DNA of 64,000 bases, from positions 558,001-622,000 of the forward strand of contig OZ025818.1 of NCBI GenBank assembly GCA_964019425.1. The letters are read 5' to 3'. Position numbers and translations under genes: made by a program. This stretch comes from Flectonema sp. DT1601 (Eukaryota > Euglenozoa > Diplonemea > Diplonemida > Diplonemidae). Positions 1-11,097 of this stretch are shown piece after piece. Each line of letters begins with the position of its first letter. Positions within the stretch are counted from its first letter, which is position 1. The notes beneath the pieces are model-generated. The model was not told the DNA's origin, searched no databases, and saw nothing but the letters and a program-made list of their open reading frames with translations.

Positions 1-1012
1 TATTCGAACAGTTGACTTCGTCAAGACTCGGTGGAAAGGTGAAACAAAATTCGCTTTTTTTTTTCTCTTACTCGAGGGTTTTGCTAAGTAGCGCCTTGCT
101 ATATTCACCTATATAAAATGGAAACAGAGTTCTTCCTTAATAGAGCCAGTCAAATTCGAATTTGGTTCAAAAAAAAAAAAAAAAAAAGGGGCAGGAAAGA
201 AATATCACCATTCACAATTATCTTAGTGAAAGCTGTTGAAAAATACTTGTATAATCCTTTTTTTTTTTTTTTTTTTTTTTTGTAAGAATATCGATCACGA
301 AGAAGTCTAAACTTTTTAATCGCTAGAAAAAACAGAATAAGTCGCTGATGAGATTTACATTTTTTTGCCAAAAAAAAAAATAAAAATAAAAATAAAAAGA
401 AGAAGAAGGAAGAAGAAGAACTTGTGATTGGATAGACTAGACTAGAAGTAAAATAATGGAAAAACAAATACAAAGAGAGACTTTTATGACCAAAGTACGA
501 TTGAAGTGGATAGATAAATCTCACAATTCTCCACAGAATAATTATCCATATCCATCTACCAGTACTAAGAAAGAATAATTGTGTGGCTTACTTTTTTTCG
601 CTGTTTTTTTTATGTTTTTTTTTTTTCTTAAAATGAACGCACAACACATTCATGTCTCGTGTTCTTAATTCTGATGGCTCAAAAAAAAAAAAAAAACCAT
701 CCAAGATTCCATTGATAAGGATAATTGTTTTTTTTTTAAATCTTTTTTAAATCCTTGCATTGAACGAAAAAAAAAAAAAAGGTCACTGTCAAAAAAACAC
801 AACAACAACAACAATAACATGGCGGAAGAAAAGAACCGAACCAACAGGAGTATAAAAAAAAAAAAAAAAAAAAAAAAACCATTCAGATTCTGTCTTATAT
901 TTCGTTGATCACAAAACAGTAATAATAGCGCACAGGGAAATAGATAACATTTTGACCATAAATAAATAAACAAACTTAAATCTGAACAGTTTTCTTTCTC
1001 CCGACTTTTGTG

Positions 1013-1046
<34 letters not shown>

Positions 1047-1107
1047 CCTACAAACAATTGCAGAGAGTTGGGAGGCAAGCGGGTGGCTTCAATTACACAC
1101 TATATAT
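1..1107. other. A/T homopolymer-rich intergenic DNA, no supported gene
   Basis: Runs of 10-25 A or T recur roughly every 50-100 bases. Open frames here are poly-Phe or poly-Lys artefacts of those runs. I see no recognisable domain, RNA gene or repeat element. Confidence 0.6.
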
Positions 1108-1295
1108 CTACCAACATATTTGGTTGCTTGCACCACATTCGCTTCCACGAGAGGTGTTGATCCCCATAAGGTAACCAGAATATTTTTGCTTGTTTGTAGT
1201 ACCTGCGGGCACAAGAAGACTCCGCACACAGCAATTAAAAAAACCCGGTCGCAACACTTACGCGAGAGGAATATATCGAAAGGCAAGGTTGACAT
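1108..1295 (-). CDS. Possible two-exon micro-gene (42 aa), unknown function
   Basis: Tentative. Exon 1 (1295-1262) begins with an ATG and ends in phase 1 at a strong GTAAGT donor. After a 59-bp intron with a pyrimidine-rich end (CTTGTGCCCGCAG), exon 2 (1202-1108) continues to a stop. The joined product starts MSTLPFDIFLSR and ends SNQICW, 42 codons with phase kept. No family is recognised. Exon 2 is open in other frames too, and no AG acceptor lies close before the ATG, so a chance reading frame is quite possible. Confidence 0.2.
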
Positions 1296-2623
1296 ATAAA
1301 TATAACCACAATATTCAACAACATATAAAAAAAACAGCGTCCTAAAACAACAACAAAAAAAAAAACTGAACAATAAACCAAAAAAGAAACTGACTGTACA
1401 ACGTGCTCTCTTTTATTTTTTTTTTTTTTTTGTACGCGCAACCGAAAAAAAAGCAATCTTTTTATTAGATGAAGACAGTCATGGTTGCTCATGGTTGCAT
1501 AGTTTCTTTTTTGTTACTAAAGTTACAGTCAGGCAGATAGATGAAGTGGAAAACGTGTGCATACGAAAATTTCTTTTTTTTTTTTGTATTACTTTACGTT
1601 AGCTGTGTTAAATACAACAAAAAAAACTATTAACCAATTAAAGATTCCTAATAAATAGAGAGGAACTGGTCAAAACGAAAAGAGCCAGAATCCAATCTTA
1701 TTTTTTTTTATTTTTTTTTGATGTTTTTTTTTTTAATAACAACAACACTCTAATGGAATAATACACAACAACTTTTTTTTTTTCATCAAAAAATTCGAAT
1801 TTGGTTCAAAAAAAAAAAAAAAACTAAAAATAATCAGAAGAAAAAACAACAATAAAATAATAAAAAAAAACTTTTTTTTTTAATTACCTAAGCCGAAACA
1901 GAACCGTCTCGATAAATATGTCACATTTTACTAGTCTACCTTTTTTTATTCTTTTTTTTTGCATCGAAGAAAAACTCTTGGTCTTTGTAAGTCAAACAAG
2001 TGCCTCTCTATACATAAACGTGACATGAGAGAATCAAAGTTGGATTTGACATCTCAACCCTTTTTAACAAACGTCACGAACTGTGTGCAAGTCAGAATTA
2101 GTTGGTAACAAGACCAGCCGAGAAGACGGAAAACTGACAACGTCAATGTACGTAAATAAGAACAAAAAATGTTCTCACTCCCCCCGCCAATGTATTTCTG
2201 TTGAGCTGACTTTCAAAAACAAGAATAAGACACTCTTTGCGTCATAAAGCTTTACAAGCCTTAAGGACGAGCATGCAATCAGAACTAAGAAGTAAGAAGG
2301 AGACTCAAAAGATTCATTTATCTACAGATAGGGTTGAAATGTTGGAATCTTATATTTATGAAGAAATAAATATCTGTGTTGTACCAATGGGGGGGGACTT
2401 GGATAAATAAATCGAGATAAGGAGGGTTGAATGTTTGAATTTGTTAACAAAACAATAATTTAACATCTGGTTCCAAAATAAACAGATGCGGGGGGGCAGT
2501 CAATACGAATAAAAGTGAGGAAGCGGCCGCAAGAAAAAAAAAAAAAAAAAAAACTAAATCCAACAGTTGGGTCAAAATGGAGACCAATTCAACTGTCAAA
2601 ACAAAACAGAGGTACAAAAAAAA
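1296..2623. other. Intergenic, homopolymer-rich; no supported gene
   Basis: Dense A/T runs to about 1900, then about 600 bases of more complex sequence with two G-runs (around 2389 and 2490). A 45-codon plus-strand open frame (2273-2410) is present, but it crosses a G-run and has no other support. Confidence 0.5.
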
Positions 2624-3626
2624 CTAATTCATCGTAGCTACAAGCATATCAACAAGATTAAGAGGAGACACCAAAGTGTATGAAATACGACAATCTGTTT
2701 GTATAATTGGCAGAGATTATGTATCTCAAAGACCATGTGGTGTGTGTGGCATACAGGAGAGAGAGATCCTTACCTTACCATCTAAAGTAAGCATGAACTG
2801 CAGGGAAAGAACCGAAACCTTTCTTTTTTCTAAATTGCAAAAGTCATTTGCATAATAATAAACTCCAAAAATAGTTCGTTTTGCTAAACTAGGGAGGGGG
2901 AATTTTCGAAAAAAAAAATTTGTTGCATGGAAAATCAAGACAAAAACAAAAAATAATCTAAAAATTGAATTTATGGTAAGAGAACTTGTTTGATTTTGAA
3001 TTGTAGGGAATGGGCTATAAAAAAAAAAAAAAAAAAAAAAAAGGGAAAGGAAAAGGGATTGGGGAATAGATAATCTTTTTTCAAAGTCAACAGTCATCCG
3101 AAACTCTCATCAGTTGAATGCATCCAACGAACACTTGGAACTCACGGCGTTGATCCGTTCAAAATAAGTAAGATAAACTCCCCTGAGTGTGATGTGATAG
3201 AAGAGTATAATTAAAGATAAGAATTTTTTGTTTTTGTTTGTTGGGTTAAAAAAGATTTCACCTGCAAAAAAAAAAAAAAAAAAAATGGGTGACAAAATGC
3301 AGTCAAATAGTAATAACATGTTTTTTTTTTTTTTTTTCATGTTTTTTTTTTGCAGGGAATTTGTAAATTTCAACGACAGAGCAAATGAATCTAAACAAGA
3401 CCACCTCTGTCATCATATCATCACAACTAGTGAAATGATGTTCTAATAGCACAGTATTGATAAGAACACTTGTCGCATCCTAAAGAGAAGAACAAATACT
3501 TCCAATCCAGCCAAAATTGAGTTTGGTTCTGGAGAAAACGTCACCAAAGCACAGATGCTAAACAGCAATCTCAGATAGCACCATCTGATAAAAAGTTATG
3601 AAATACGATCCCTGATCGTAAACCAA
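2624..3626 (-). CDS. Possible 3' part of an intron-rich gene with micro-exons
   Basis: I did not recognise the product. Five consecutive minus-strand segments join with matching phase and GT-AG borders: 3626-3607 (20 nt), 3528-3500 (29 nt), 3182-3146 (37 nt), 2797-2779 (19 nt) and terminal exon 2694-2624 ending in a stop. Introns are 78, 317, 348 and 84 bp, and the long ones contain A/T runs. Donors are GTATTTC, GTATTTG, GTGAGTT and GTAAGGT; acceptors include TTGACCTCAG, TTTTCTCCAG and TTTCCCTGCAG. The product reads GLRSGI, NQTQFWLDWK, GVYLTYFERINA, FMLTLDD, CRISYTLVSPLNLVDMLVAT. The 5' exons were not found. Exons this short can be assembled by chance, so this is a hypothesis that needs transcript support. 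Confidence 0.33.
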
Positions 3627-5368
3627 CTGAGGTCAATGAGAATAACAAAAACCGTCATAAAGTAGGTAACTAAAAAACATTACTTAAAAAAAAAACAAGA
3701 CGCGAGGGTCTTGTCAATATCAAGTTGTTTATTTTATTGTAAGGAGCAGAACGTCTTTGTACATGAGTTAAGCTACATAGCAATGTTTTATGCACTTTTT
3801 TTTTTTTTCCATAAATCCAGAGCCATGAACTTTTTAAAAAAACCCAATCGGGGGATCACTTCATGACGTCTATATAATCAAAACTAAAAATAACAAAAAA
3901 AAAAAGGGAAAACAGGAAGCAAGGAGGGGAGCAATTGAGTCCAGGCTAACAAAAAAAATCAACCAACAGGTTAACTATTGTTAGCAAAGGACATTAAAAA
4001 AAAAAAAAAAAAAAGCGAATCAATACAAGACTAAAGCAACGTTTCCCTAATAAACACTGTGTTTATGTGTCTATCAACCTGACACAGAGAGAGCAACACC
4101 ATGAATACTAATAAACATTACTTAATCAATAATAATAAGGAAAATAACTTACTTTTTTTTTTTTTTTTTTTTTTTTGCAATTTTTTTTTTGCAATTTTTT
4201 CAGAATAAGTAACAAGAGGAAAAAATAAAATAAAATGTAAATTTGAATTGCGATGCAAGGAGATGCTAGGAGAGCTGACATAAAGTGTCCGAGTGGTGGT
4301 CGTTCATCAGATTCCACAAAAAAGGGTGTCGGTTCATCTTCTTCACTAATGAGTGTGTGGTTTGAGAAAAAAAACTTAAAAAAAAATACTTTAAGAAAAA
4401 GGATAACTGATGGTGCTATCTTTTTTTCCAAAAAAAAAAAAAAGAAATTGTTTTGCTGAAAAAAAACTTATTTTCAGCAAAACCGTCACATAACTGACAA
4501 AAGGAATGCAAAACCATTCAAACATAATACCAAATGGTCGCGTCTTATGCCAAAGGCAAATCTCCATAAGGAGATAAAATAATAATAATAAATAGGCATC
4601 CTCCTCTGTAAAATAAAGGATGTCGATAAAAAAAGAGTTCCAATGGAAGAAAGTGAAGCAAAAAAAAAAAGATCATTTTGGGGGTCGGAAGAAAGATCAC
4701 TATATAGTCAGCCGTCATCTCTGTGCGTTGAAACGGCTAACTTCATAAAAATTTTCCCCCCCTCCTCCCTCTTTCTCCCTCTCTGTACCCTTGATTTGTT
4801 TTGTAGTTAGTATTAATATAAAAATAGTGCACTAAATCAAAAGGATATTTAAAAAAAAAAAAAAAAAAAAAAACATGATTCCGCTGTTCAATGTAGTGTC
4901 ACCGATGAGCACCGATGAGGCATTCATCTGTAAGCTTTAGAATTAATTTTAATCCAACAGTTGCAAAAACAGATCGTTGGGATCAGTTTCAGCTGAAGGG
5001 ACGTAATTATACTTCAATCTTCAGCTTTCTACCTTTTATAATTATCAAGTCAATAAAAAAAAAAGATACCAAAAGGTTGGAACTGTTATCTAGCCTAGTT
5101 AGTTATCAGTCTGCAAGAAACTTTGACGAAAGAAAAATAGAAATAATAAAATTTGAGAAAAAAAAAAAAAAGAAAAAAAAATGATTAATTAAATAATTGA
5201 TTGTTTTTTTTTTTTTTTTTTTTAAAACTTTTTTTTGACACAACATAAGCATAAGAAGTGAGCAAAAAAAAAAAAATTAAAAAAAAAATTAATAAAGAAC
5301 AGGCGTTTACTAATTTAGACGTCAGACTTTTTTATTTTTTAAAGTAAATAAATTAACTAAACAGATTG
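3627..5368. other. Intergenic, A/T-run-rich; no resolved gene
   Basis: Contains many A/T runs. A stretch around 4250-4370 is open in several minus-strand frames after a CACTCATTAG acceptor-like site, and could hide an exon of the gene ending at 2624, but I cannot connect it. Nothing else is recognisable. Confidence 0.5.
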
Positions 5369-5730
5369 ATAAAAAAGGTGTACTTTATAAAACTTTAGTG
5401 CACCAAAAACACAGCTAGTGGAGAGTGTAACACAGAAATGATTGAAGAGAAGTCAGGCAACACTCACAACTAACCAGTTTATTTTTCTACTTCGGAACTG
5501 TATTTTTTCTAGAAGGCTAAATTGTTATATAAATGTGATAGAGAATTTAATAAAAAAGGTGTACTTTATAAAAACTTTAGTGCACCAAACACAGCTAGTG
5601 GAGTGAGTGTAACACAGAAATGATTGAAGAGAAGAAGTCAGGCAACACTTACAACTAACCAGTTTATTTTTCTACTTCGGAACTGTATTTCTTCTAGAAG
5701 GCTAAATTGTTATATAAATGTGATAGAGAT
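5369..5730. repeat. 181-bp tandem duplication (two copies)
   Basis: Copy 1 (5369-5549) and copy 2 (5550-5730) are near identical. Both begin ATAAAAAAGGTGTACTTTAT, carry GTGCACCAAA...ACACAGCTAGTGG and end AAATGTGATAGAGA. They differ by small indels in A-runs and a few substitutions, so the duplication looks recent. No coding function is apparent. Confidence 0.85.
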
Positions 5731-5868
5731 GATATTAAGGGTTTTTCATTTTTTTTTTTTTTTGTTTTTCCCCCCTTTTTCTATTTCTATCAGTGACGAT
5801 AGACATATAATTATAAAAAAAAAAAGTAATTTTGTTTGCGATAATAATAAAAATAAAATAAGGAATAA

Positions 5869-6162
5869 GGGTGCAGAAATCTTCCCTCCTAATTCGCGCC
5901 AGGCTATCCTGGTGGGCACCCGCCACCCCACGAAAACGCTATCCAAAAAAAACTAAATCTAATAATGTGAGTACCTAACACTGCTGACAAGGGTGACTCA
6001 GAACTCACCCAGTACCGTATTCAGTTAGGCAAATGTCCCATAAACGTTGCGGTATTAGATTTGAGTTTTTTTGGATAGTATTTTCGTGGGGTGGGCTCGG
6101 ATTGGGGTGTTAGATGCCCACAGGATAGCCCGGCGCAAATTGGGGAAGGTTTCTGCAGACCC
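5869..6162. mobile_element. Foldback / MITE-like element with ~100-bp inverted repeats
   Basis: The left arm (about 5869-5970) and the reverse complement of the right arm (about 6055-6162) align along their length. Both start GGGT..GCAGAAA.CTTCCC, continue GCGCC.GGCTATCCTG.TGGGCA and then CACCCCACGAAAA.ACTATCCAAAAAAA..AAATCTAATA. The spacer is about 80 bp and non-coding. The length (about 294 bp), long imperfect terminal inverted repeats and lack of coding capacity fit a non-autonomous DNA transposon. The superfamily and target-site duplication were not determined. Confidence 0.7.
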
Positions 6163-6617
6163 TCATATAACAAATAATAGAACGATACCAGCGGGACAAT
6201 TACGTGCCAACCTTTTCGATTGTACGCGAACTGTCTTCCAGCACAACTTCGTTACTTTGTGTAGTAGATGTTTTTTTTTTTTTGATTTTTGTCTATAAAA
6301 AAAAACTAATAATAAATTAATGAAGAGATGATGCTTTTCGTGCCAAAAAGCAGCACGAAAAAGTTTTTTTATTTATTTTATGTTTGTTTTTTTGCTGCAG
6401 GGATTTTTTTTTTTAAAAAAAAAAAAAAAATACTTTCATTGCCGAAGAAATCTCTTAGGCAGAATCAAAAAAAAGGGGATGAAATTTGATACTGCATTTT
6501 TGTGATGGGATGGGGCAGTAGTCCTACAATGATATTGACAGGATACGCTGATAAGTTAAAGCATTGGCATTTAAGTTAACCTTTACTTCGGTTAATTACA
6601 CAGACTTTCCGTGATCG

Positions 6618-6649
<32 letters not shown>

Positions 6650-7903
6650 ATGCTTGCTTTGCTTAAAAAAAACTTTTTAACATAACTGAAATATCTACGA
6701 ACTTCTTTGTGTCAGAAACAAAAAAAAAAAAAGAAGTTTCGTCATCGAGCAACCCTTTCTTATGATATGCGAGACGTTTTTAAAAAAAGAAAAAAAAAAA
6801 AAAAAAAACCATAAAAAAAAAAAAAGAGTACAACAGGATAAAAAAAATTATTTTATTTTATTTTTATTTTTTTAGGAAAAAAAACTTCTGGAGAAGCTCA
6901 CGGGGGGGGTGGTGACGGTATACAGTCATTCGGTACCACAACCGTGACTTTCTCTCAGGTCGCGAGAAGAAGAGACATATAATTACACAAAATGATGAAA
7001 AGAGAGAGAAAAAATGATTTTAGGCATCTCCGATAGCAATCAACTATCGCTGAGTTGCTATCAGAGATCGCAAGGCATCATCAATTCCATTACCTAACAA
7101 GCAGAATCGATTTTCAATTTTGAGGTACAGCTGTCCACCCAAAACACACTTTTCTTTTTTTCTTTTTTTTTTTTTTTTTTTTTTCATCCTTTTCACAAAA
7201 AAAGAATAAAAAGGGGGAAAAAAAAAGCTTGTGGTATGTGTGTTGTGTGTTTCTATATAACACAATGAATGAAAAAAAAAAAAAAAGAGAGAAAGAAAAA
7301 AGAGGAGGGGACTGAGATAGACTGTCCCCTCCTTCCAACAGACGTGTTCGGGTTTTTGAAAAGCTTCTTACCAAAAAAAAAAAAAAAGAAAATAATAAAT
7401 AATAATAAGTTATAAACCATTAAATTCTTATGAAATCTCTTCAATCCTAAAACAACCACAACTAATACAGAGCTCTTCACAAACAATAATAAGAAAGGAA
7501 AAAAGAACAATAAAAAGAACGAACCTCCCTATTGAGCATTGCTGCGGGTGAGGGTCACCCGGCATGCTTAACGGGGATTTTTTGACAAAAAAAAAAAAAA
7601 AAAAAATGAAATAATAAAGGAAAGGTAGAATATTATGCAAGCGGAGAAACAAGAAGCAACTTGAAGGAAGAAAAAAGATGAAACAAAATAAAATAAAATA
7701 AAATAGGTATTTTGGTGCGCCTATCGAATCCCGCAATGAGAGAATAGGAAATGCCGCCACTATTCTCACGTTCTGGTTCTGTCGATTAACTAAAACTCGT
7801 TCTAAAAAAAGAATATTGAAAAAAGAATAGTGTAGTCTCGTCACACACTAAAGAACTACTTACGTCCCATATCTCTCGACGACTATTCATTCTTGAGATT
7901 GTC
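6163..7903. other. Gene-poor A/T-run-rich DNA
   Basis: No supported gene. Short coding-looking pieces occur on the minus strand (7150-7040 ending in a stop; 7580-7520; 7900-7880 ending at a GTAAGT donor), but I could not join them into one credible gene. The last begins only about 7 bases beyond the stop codon of the PH-domain gene. Confidence 0.45.
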
Positions 7904-9133
7904 TCACAGCAGATCCATTAATGATGAAGAGTGATCACGACTGAGGCAATGCTTTGGTTGCCCGCTCGTCTCAAAAAGAGACTGAGAACGATCACCTGTA
8001 CGAAGAACAGTTCTTGGAGATGACAGAGTAAACCCTGAAGACATCGAAGGAGCTGGTGAACCTCTCCCAGATAAAACACTAGTTGAATCTCTGTCTCTCA
8101 GGCTCTTCCCCAAAAGCGACGCGTCAGGTGACGACGCTACAGACTCAGCATTCTGTAATAACCCTGTCGCTATTTTCATAGGAGAGCTACTTCCTGATTG
8201 TCTATTTAAAACATTATCCAATCCCCATGATCTTTGTAATCTATTAGCAGATGGTGTGTGAACTGGACTACCAAATACACGAGGAGATGCCATACTACTC
8301 GACCCTAATGACTGACTATCATTATCAGTCATAATCTGACCATCTACTCCAAGACGAGTAACTCTTGCGAGTGAAAGGATTGGAACTGTGTTGAGACTAG
8401 CACGAGGGGATCCTACTCGGTAGGTTGGAGAACCAGATGCTAAAGACAGTGCAGGTGAAGCAGCTAAAGATGTTGCAGGTGAAGGAATCCCAATAGTTGA
8501 GATCAAATCTCTCGCGACATTACTAACAACAAGTGGCTGAGGAATCGCATGAAGTGGATGCATTCCAAGACGTAAATGATGAGAAGCAGAAGGAGAACTT
8601 CTATAACTAGCAGCAGGACTACTTGTGCAGTCTGTGCTAAACGAGGCAACTAAACTCGGAGATGGAGAAGCAGTCTGAATTGGAGAAGCAGTATTTGAGT
8701 GACTGCTGTCATCTATTCCTTCAATACGAAATACCTCTCCGTGACTCACATTATCAGATTCACAGTTAGTCTTCCCCCGCAACCATCTAATAGCAGATTC
8801 CGCAGCGTCAACTGTCGGAAACGCAAATATCCATTCTCCCCTTCCAAATGTTATTTTCACACCAATCGGTCCGAATCTAAACTCATCTCTTCCCTCTTCT
8901 TTAATACAGACGGGTTCATTTTCTTTTAAGCAATACGATTCTACACTAGTTACTCTTTTGAATTCTATCGCGTCTTTTCTTCTATTAAAACGCTGGTCTT
9001 TACGTAACACGACGAGAGAATCACCTCGTGACGCGAGGTATCTCCTCTTCCACAGCCTTGTGTTCCACCATTCTTTATTCCTTATATAAACTTCAAGAGG
9101 GATATCTTCTGGTGAATGATCCGCCATTTTCAT
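7904..9133 (-). CDS. PH-domain protein with Ser/Pro-rich tail
   Basis: 409 aa. Residues about 12-120 look like a pleckstrin-homology domain: an N-terminal strand with WWNTRLWKRRYL, charged strands, and a closing helix with the typical Trp (AAESAIRWLRGK). PH domains bind phosphoinositides or proteins at membranes. The rest is low-complexity Ser/Ala/Pro sequence with many SPxxS motifs, so it is probably disordered and phosphorylated. Met3 (MADHSPEDIP) is an equally good start. A long pyrimidine tract ending TTTTTCAG lies about 15 nt before the first ATG, which suggests a 5'-UTR intron or a trans-splice acceptor. The specific function is unknown. The PH assignment rests on pattern, not a search. 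Confidence 0.75.
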   Translation of the reverse strand: MKMADHSPEDIPLEVYIRNKEWWNTRLWKRRYLASRGDSLVVLRKDQRFNRRKDAIEFKRVTSVESYCLKENEPVCIKEEGRDEFRFGPIGVKITFGRGEWIFAFPTVDAAESAIRWLRGKTNCESDNVSHGEVFRIEGIDDSSHSNTASPIQTASPSPSLVASFSTDCTSSPAASYRSSPSASHHLRLGMHPLHAIPQPLVVSNVARDLISTIGIPSPATSLAASPALSLASGSPTYRVGSPRASLNTVPILSLARVTRLGVDGQIMTDNDSQSLGSSSMASPRVFGSPVHTPSANRLQRSWGLDNVLNRQSGSSSPMKIATGLLQNAESVASSPDASLLGKSLRDRDSTSVLSGRGSPAPSMSSGFTLSSPRTVLRTGDRSQSLFETSGQPKHCLSRDHSSSLMDLL

Positions 9134-9336
9134 ATGCGACGGATCGATCTGAAAAAAAAAAAAAAGGTGAAAAAAAAAAACAAAAAAAACAAATATCCAA
9201 CTCCGTAAAATACTCTCATCAACTATAACATAATAAAATACCCTGTTGTGGTGATTTTGTTTAAAAAATGATGAAATATATCAAATAGTTGTAACGAATT
9301 AGTCTGAATTGACTACTTATAAGGTACGTTACCTTC

Positions 9337-11097
9337 CTATTCATCATTTATATACCCGAGGGATAATAATATTGATACTACTGATTTAGAGAGTGGGTCT
9401 GAAAGGTTTATTTTCAAAGGTTGACCAGACCCGAGAATGATCAACTGCTGCATTAGTTGATGGCAGGCTGATGGAAGTGACAGTCGGACTCGAAGGGAAG
9501 GATCGCCATCTTCGGAAAAGTGAGCGAGGACGGTGTAGAATTGATTTGGTGTTTCAGTTTGTAGTTCCTCTTCCTCCTCATCTTCTTCTTCTTCAACTTC
9601 TTCGGTTTCTTCTGAGTCAGGTTCGTGATGTTCGTGTTTGTGAGAATGAGAATGAGGACTAGAGCTGCATCCATTATGTTGGTGATTGTGATCATCTTCC
9701 TCATCGTCACCCTCATCAAACTCAATTCCTTCAGCGTCTAATGCATTCCTCTTAGCGATGACACCTAACTGATGAACAACTGATGGTACTTCCCACCCAC
9801 CTAGAGTCTCGTTCTCAATCAATAACGCGAGTGGACTTTTCACAACAGTCACCGTATCAACAATTATTAAAGTTTCTGTTTCCACTTCACACATTGATGG
9901 AACTATTTTAGTAACCAGACCTCTGCTGTCTAACTCAACGAATTCAATCATCAGTCGAGGGGGGGACTTGAACCCGGCAGCACCCAATAAAGTTGGCGCT
10001 GGAAGAATGTCCTTCGCACGTACTTGTAAAAGTGACTTTGTCAGGATATTCAATTTTTCTGAAAGTTGACTTCGGAGGTCAGAAGCAGTAGACTGATCAC
10101 TAATAGTAGAGGAGTACTTTGACTCAACTCGTTCCAGTAGTGATGGAGTTGCTAGTATGATAGAAGAGACGGTATCACGAAGGATATCTCCCCAACTTTT
10201 ATTTACAAAACTAAGATTAATACTAACTGAGTCAGCTGTTGTTTCAACACTGTGCCACATACCAGCAGGATGATATAAAACATCCCCAGCGCTTAGCTCA
10301 ACAGCTTCATATCCGTCTTCACTGTGATCATAATCGAACTTTCCTCCTTGTTGAAGTTTTACGAGACATTTTTGTTTTTCTAATAAAGAACTTCCTTCAT
10401 TTTCAAAATGAGTAGCACATGATCTGTGTGGGTGTTCAACTCCGCTGTTTTTAACTTTCCAAATTTTCTTCCCCTTGAGTTGAATTGTAATGTTTTCCAT
10501 AAAATCAAAATGCCAATCAGTCACATGTCCTTTTGTTGATACAAACGTTTCTATCTCAGCCCTTAGGCTTTGATCTTCACGTAGTATACTAAAGTTCATT
10601 CCCAGATCTTGTGAAATTTGAGGTAGGAAAGCTTCCTCCATTTCTTGTGGAGCTCTAAAGTAAAGACCAGCACCACACTTGAAACATTCTAAAGCGTTTT
10701 CAGGTTCTGTTTTGAAACTTGTGTTTTGATTGTCAGAAAGTGTTCTCATCCAGACGTTGATTTCATCCGAAGGGGATGCGTTTAATAAAGATTTGATATC
10801 CAATCCGAACATGTGCTTTTGTAGTAACCAACTAATACGACTTCTACCACCACCTTGAATCGCTACTGCTTTCTTTTTATAATAGTTCTCCCTGAACTCT
10901 TGTTCACGAACGGGGTATATCAACGATCCGAGTGTATTCCTAACAGTTGATGAGTTGATCGTTTCTACTGGTGACGCCGCTGCTCCTTTCTGTCCACATT
11001 TCTGAAATGCTACAACTTTCAAAAACCCATCTCCACTCGGTTTCTTTGCCCTTTTCAGTGCTGGGTGTGCATTCTTTTTTCTCTTCCCAAAAGCCAT
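9337..11097 (-). CDS. JmjC/cupin-type Fe(II)/2-oxoglutarate oxygenase (NO66/MINA53-like)
   Basis: 586 aa. Family members hydroxylate ribosomal-protein histidines or demethylate histones, usually in the nucleolus or nucleus. The N-terminus is basic (KRKKNAHPALKRAKK), consistent with nuclear targeting. About residues 55-80 hold the family's entry motif (LGSLIYPVREQEF..NYYKKKAVAI). The iron triad is visible: H196 and D198 in TDWHFDF, and H282 in YHPAGMWHSVE. The GKKIWKV strand matches the K/R-x-W strand of the JmjC fold. A C-terminal winged-helix-like end follows an unusual insertion of Asp/Glu-rich and His-rich sequence (about residues 465-515), which is absent from typical relatives and could bind metal or basic partners. 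Single exon. A 35-bp tandem repeat lies just upstream. Confidence 0.85.
   Translation of the reverse strand: MAFGKRKKNAHPALKRAKKPSGDGFLKVVAFQKCGQKGAAASPVETINSSTVRNTLGSLIYPVREQEFRENYYKKKAVAIQGGGRSRISWLLQKHMFGLDIKSLLNASPSDEINVWMRTLSDNQNTSFKTEPENALECFKCGAGLYFRAPQEMEEAFLPQISQDLGMNFSILREDQSLRAEIETFVSTKGHVTDWHFDFMENITIQLKGKKIWKVKNSGVEHPHRSCATHFENEGSSLLEKQKCLVKLQQGGKFDYDHSEDGYEAVELSAGDVLYHPAGMWHSVETTADSVSINLSFVNKSWGDILRDTVSSIILATPSLLERVESKYSSTISDQSTASDLRSQLSEKLNILTKSLLQVRAKDILPAPTLLGAAGFKSPPRLMIEFVELDSRGLVTKIVPSMCEVETETLIIVDTVTVVKSPLALLIENETLGGWEVPSVVHQLGVIAKRNALDAEGIEFDEGDDEEDDHNHQHNGCSSSPHSHSHKHEHHEPDSEETEEVEEEEDEEEEELQTETPNQFYTVLAHFSEDGDPSLRVRLSLPSACHQLMQQLIILGSGQPLKINLSDPLSKSVVSILLSLGYINDE

Noticed and set aside
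2273-2410. 45-codon plus-strand ORF
   Set aside because: Crosses a G homopolymer, has no splice or homology support, and is short enough to be chance.
4250-4430. Coding-like minus-strand stretch (SEEDEPTPFFVESDERPP)
   Set aside because: Open in more than one frame with no usable donor after it. It might be an exon of the gene ending at 2624, but it could not be joined.
6900-6980. Small-RNA-like similarity between 6890-6980 and 49625-49700 (GCTCAC...CAACCGTGA...CTCTC)
   Set aside because: The match is short and gapped, and no stable shared fold was evident by eye.
7040-7900. Small multi-exon minus-strand gene between the PH gene and 7 kb
   Set aside because: Individual pieces look coding, but no set of junctions gave one convincing chain; the candidate start is only about 7 bases past the PH stop.
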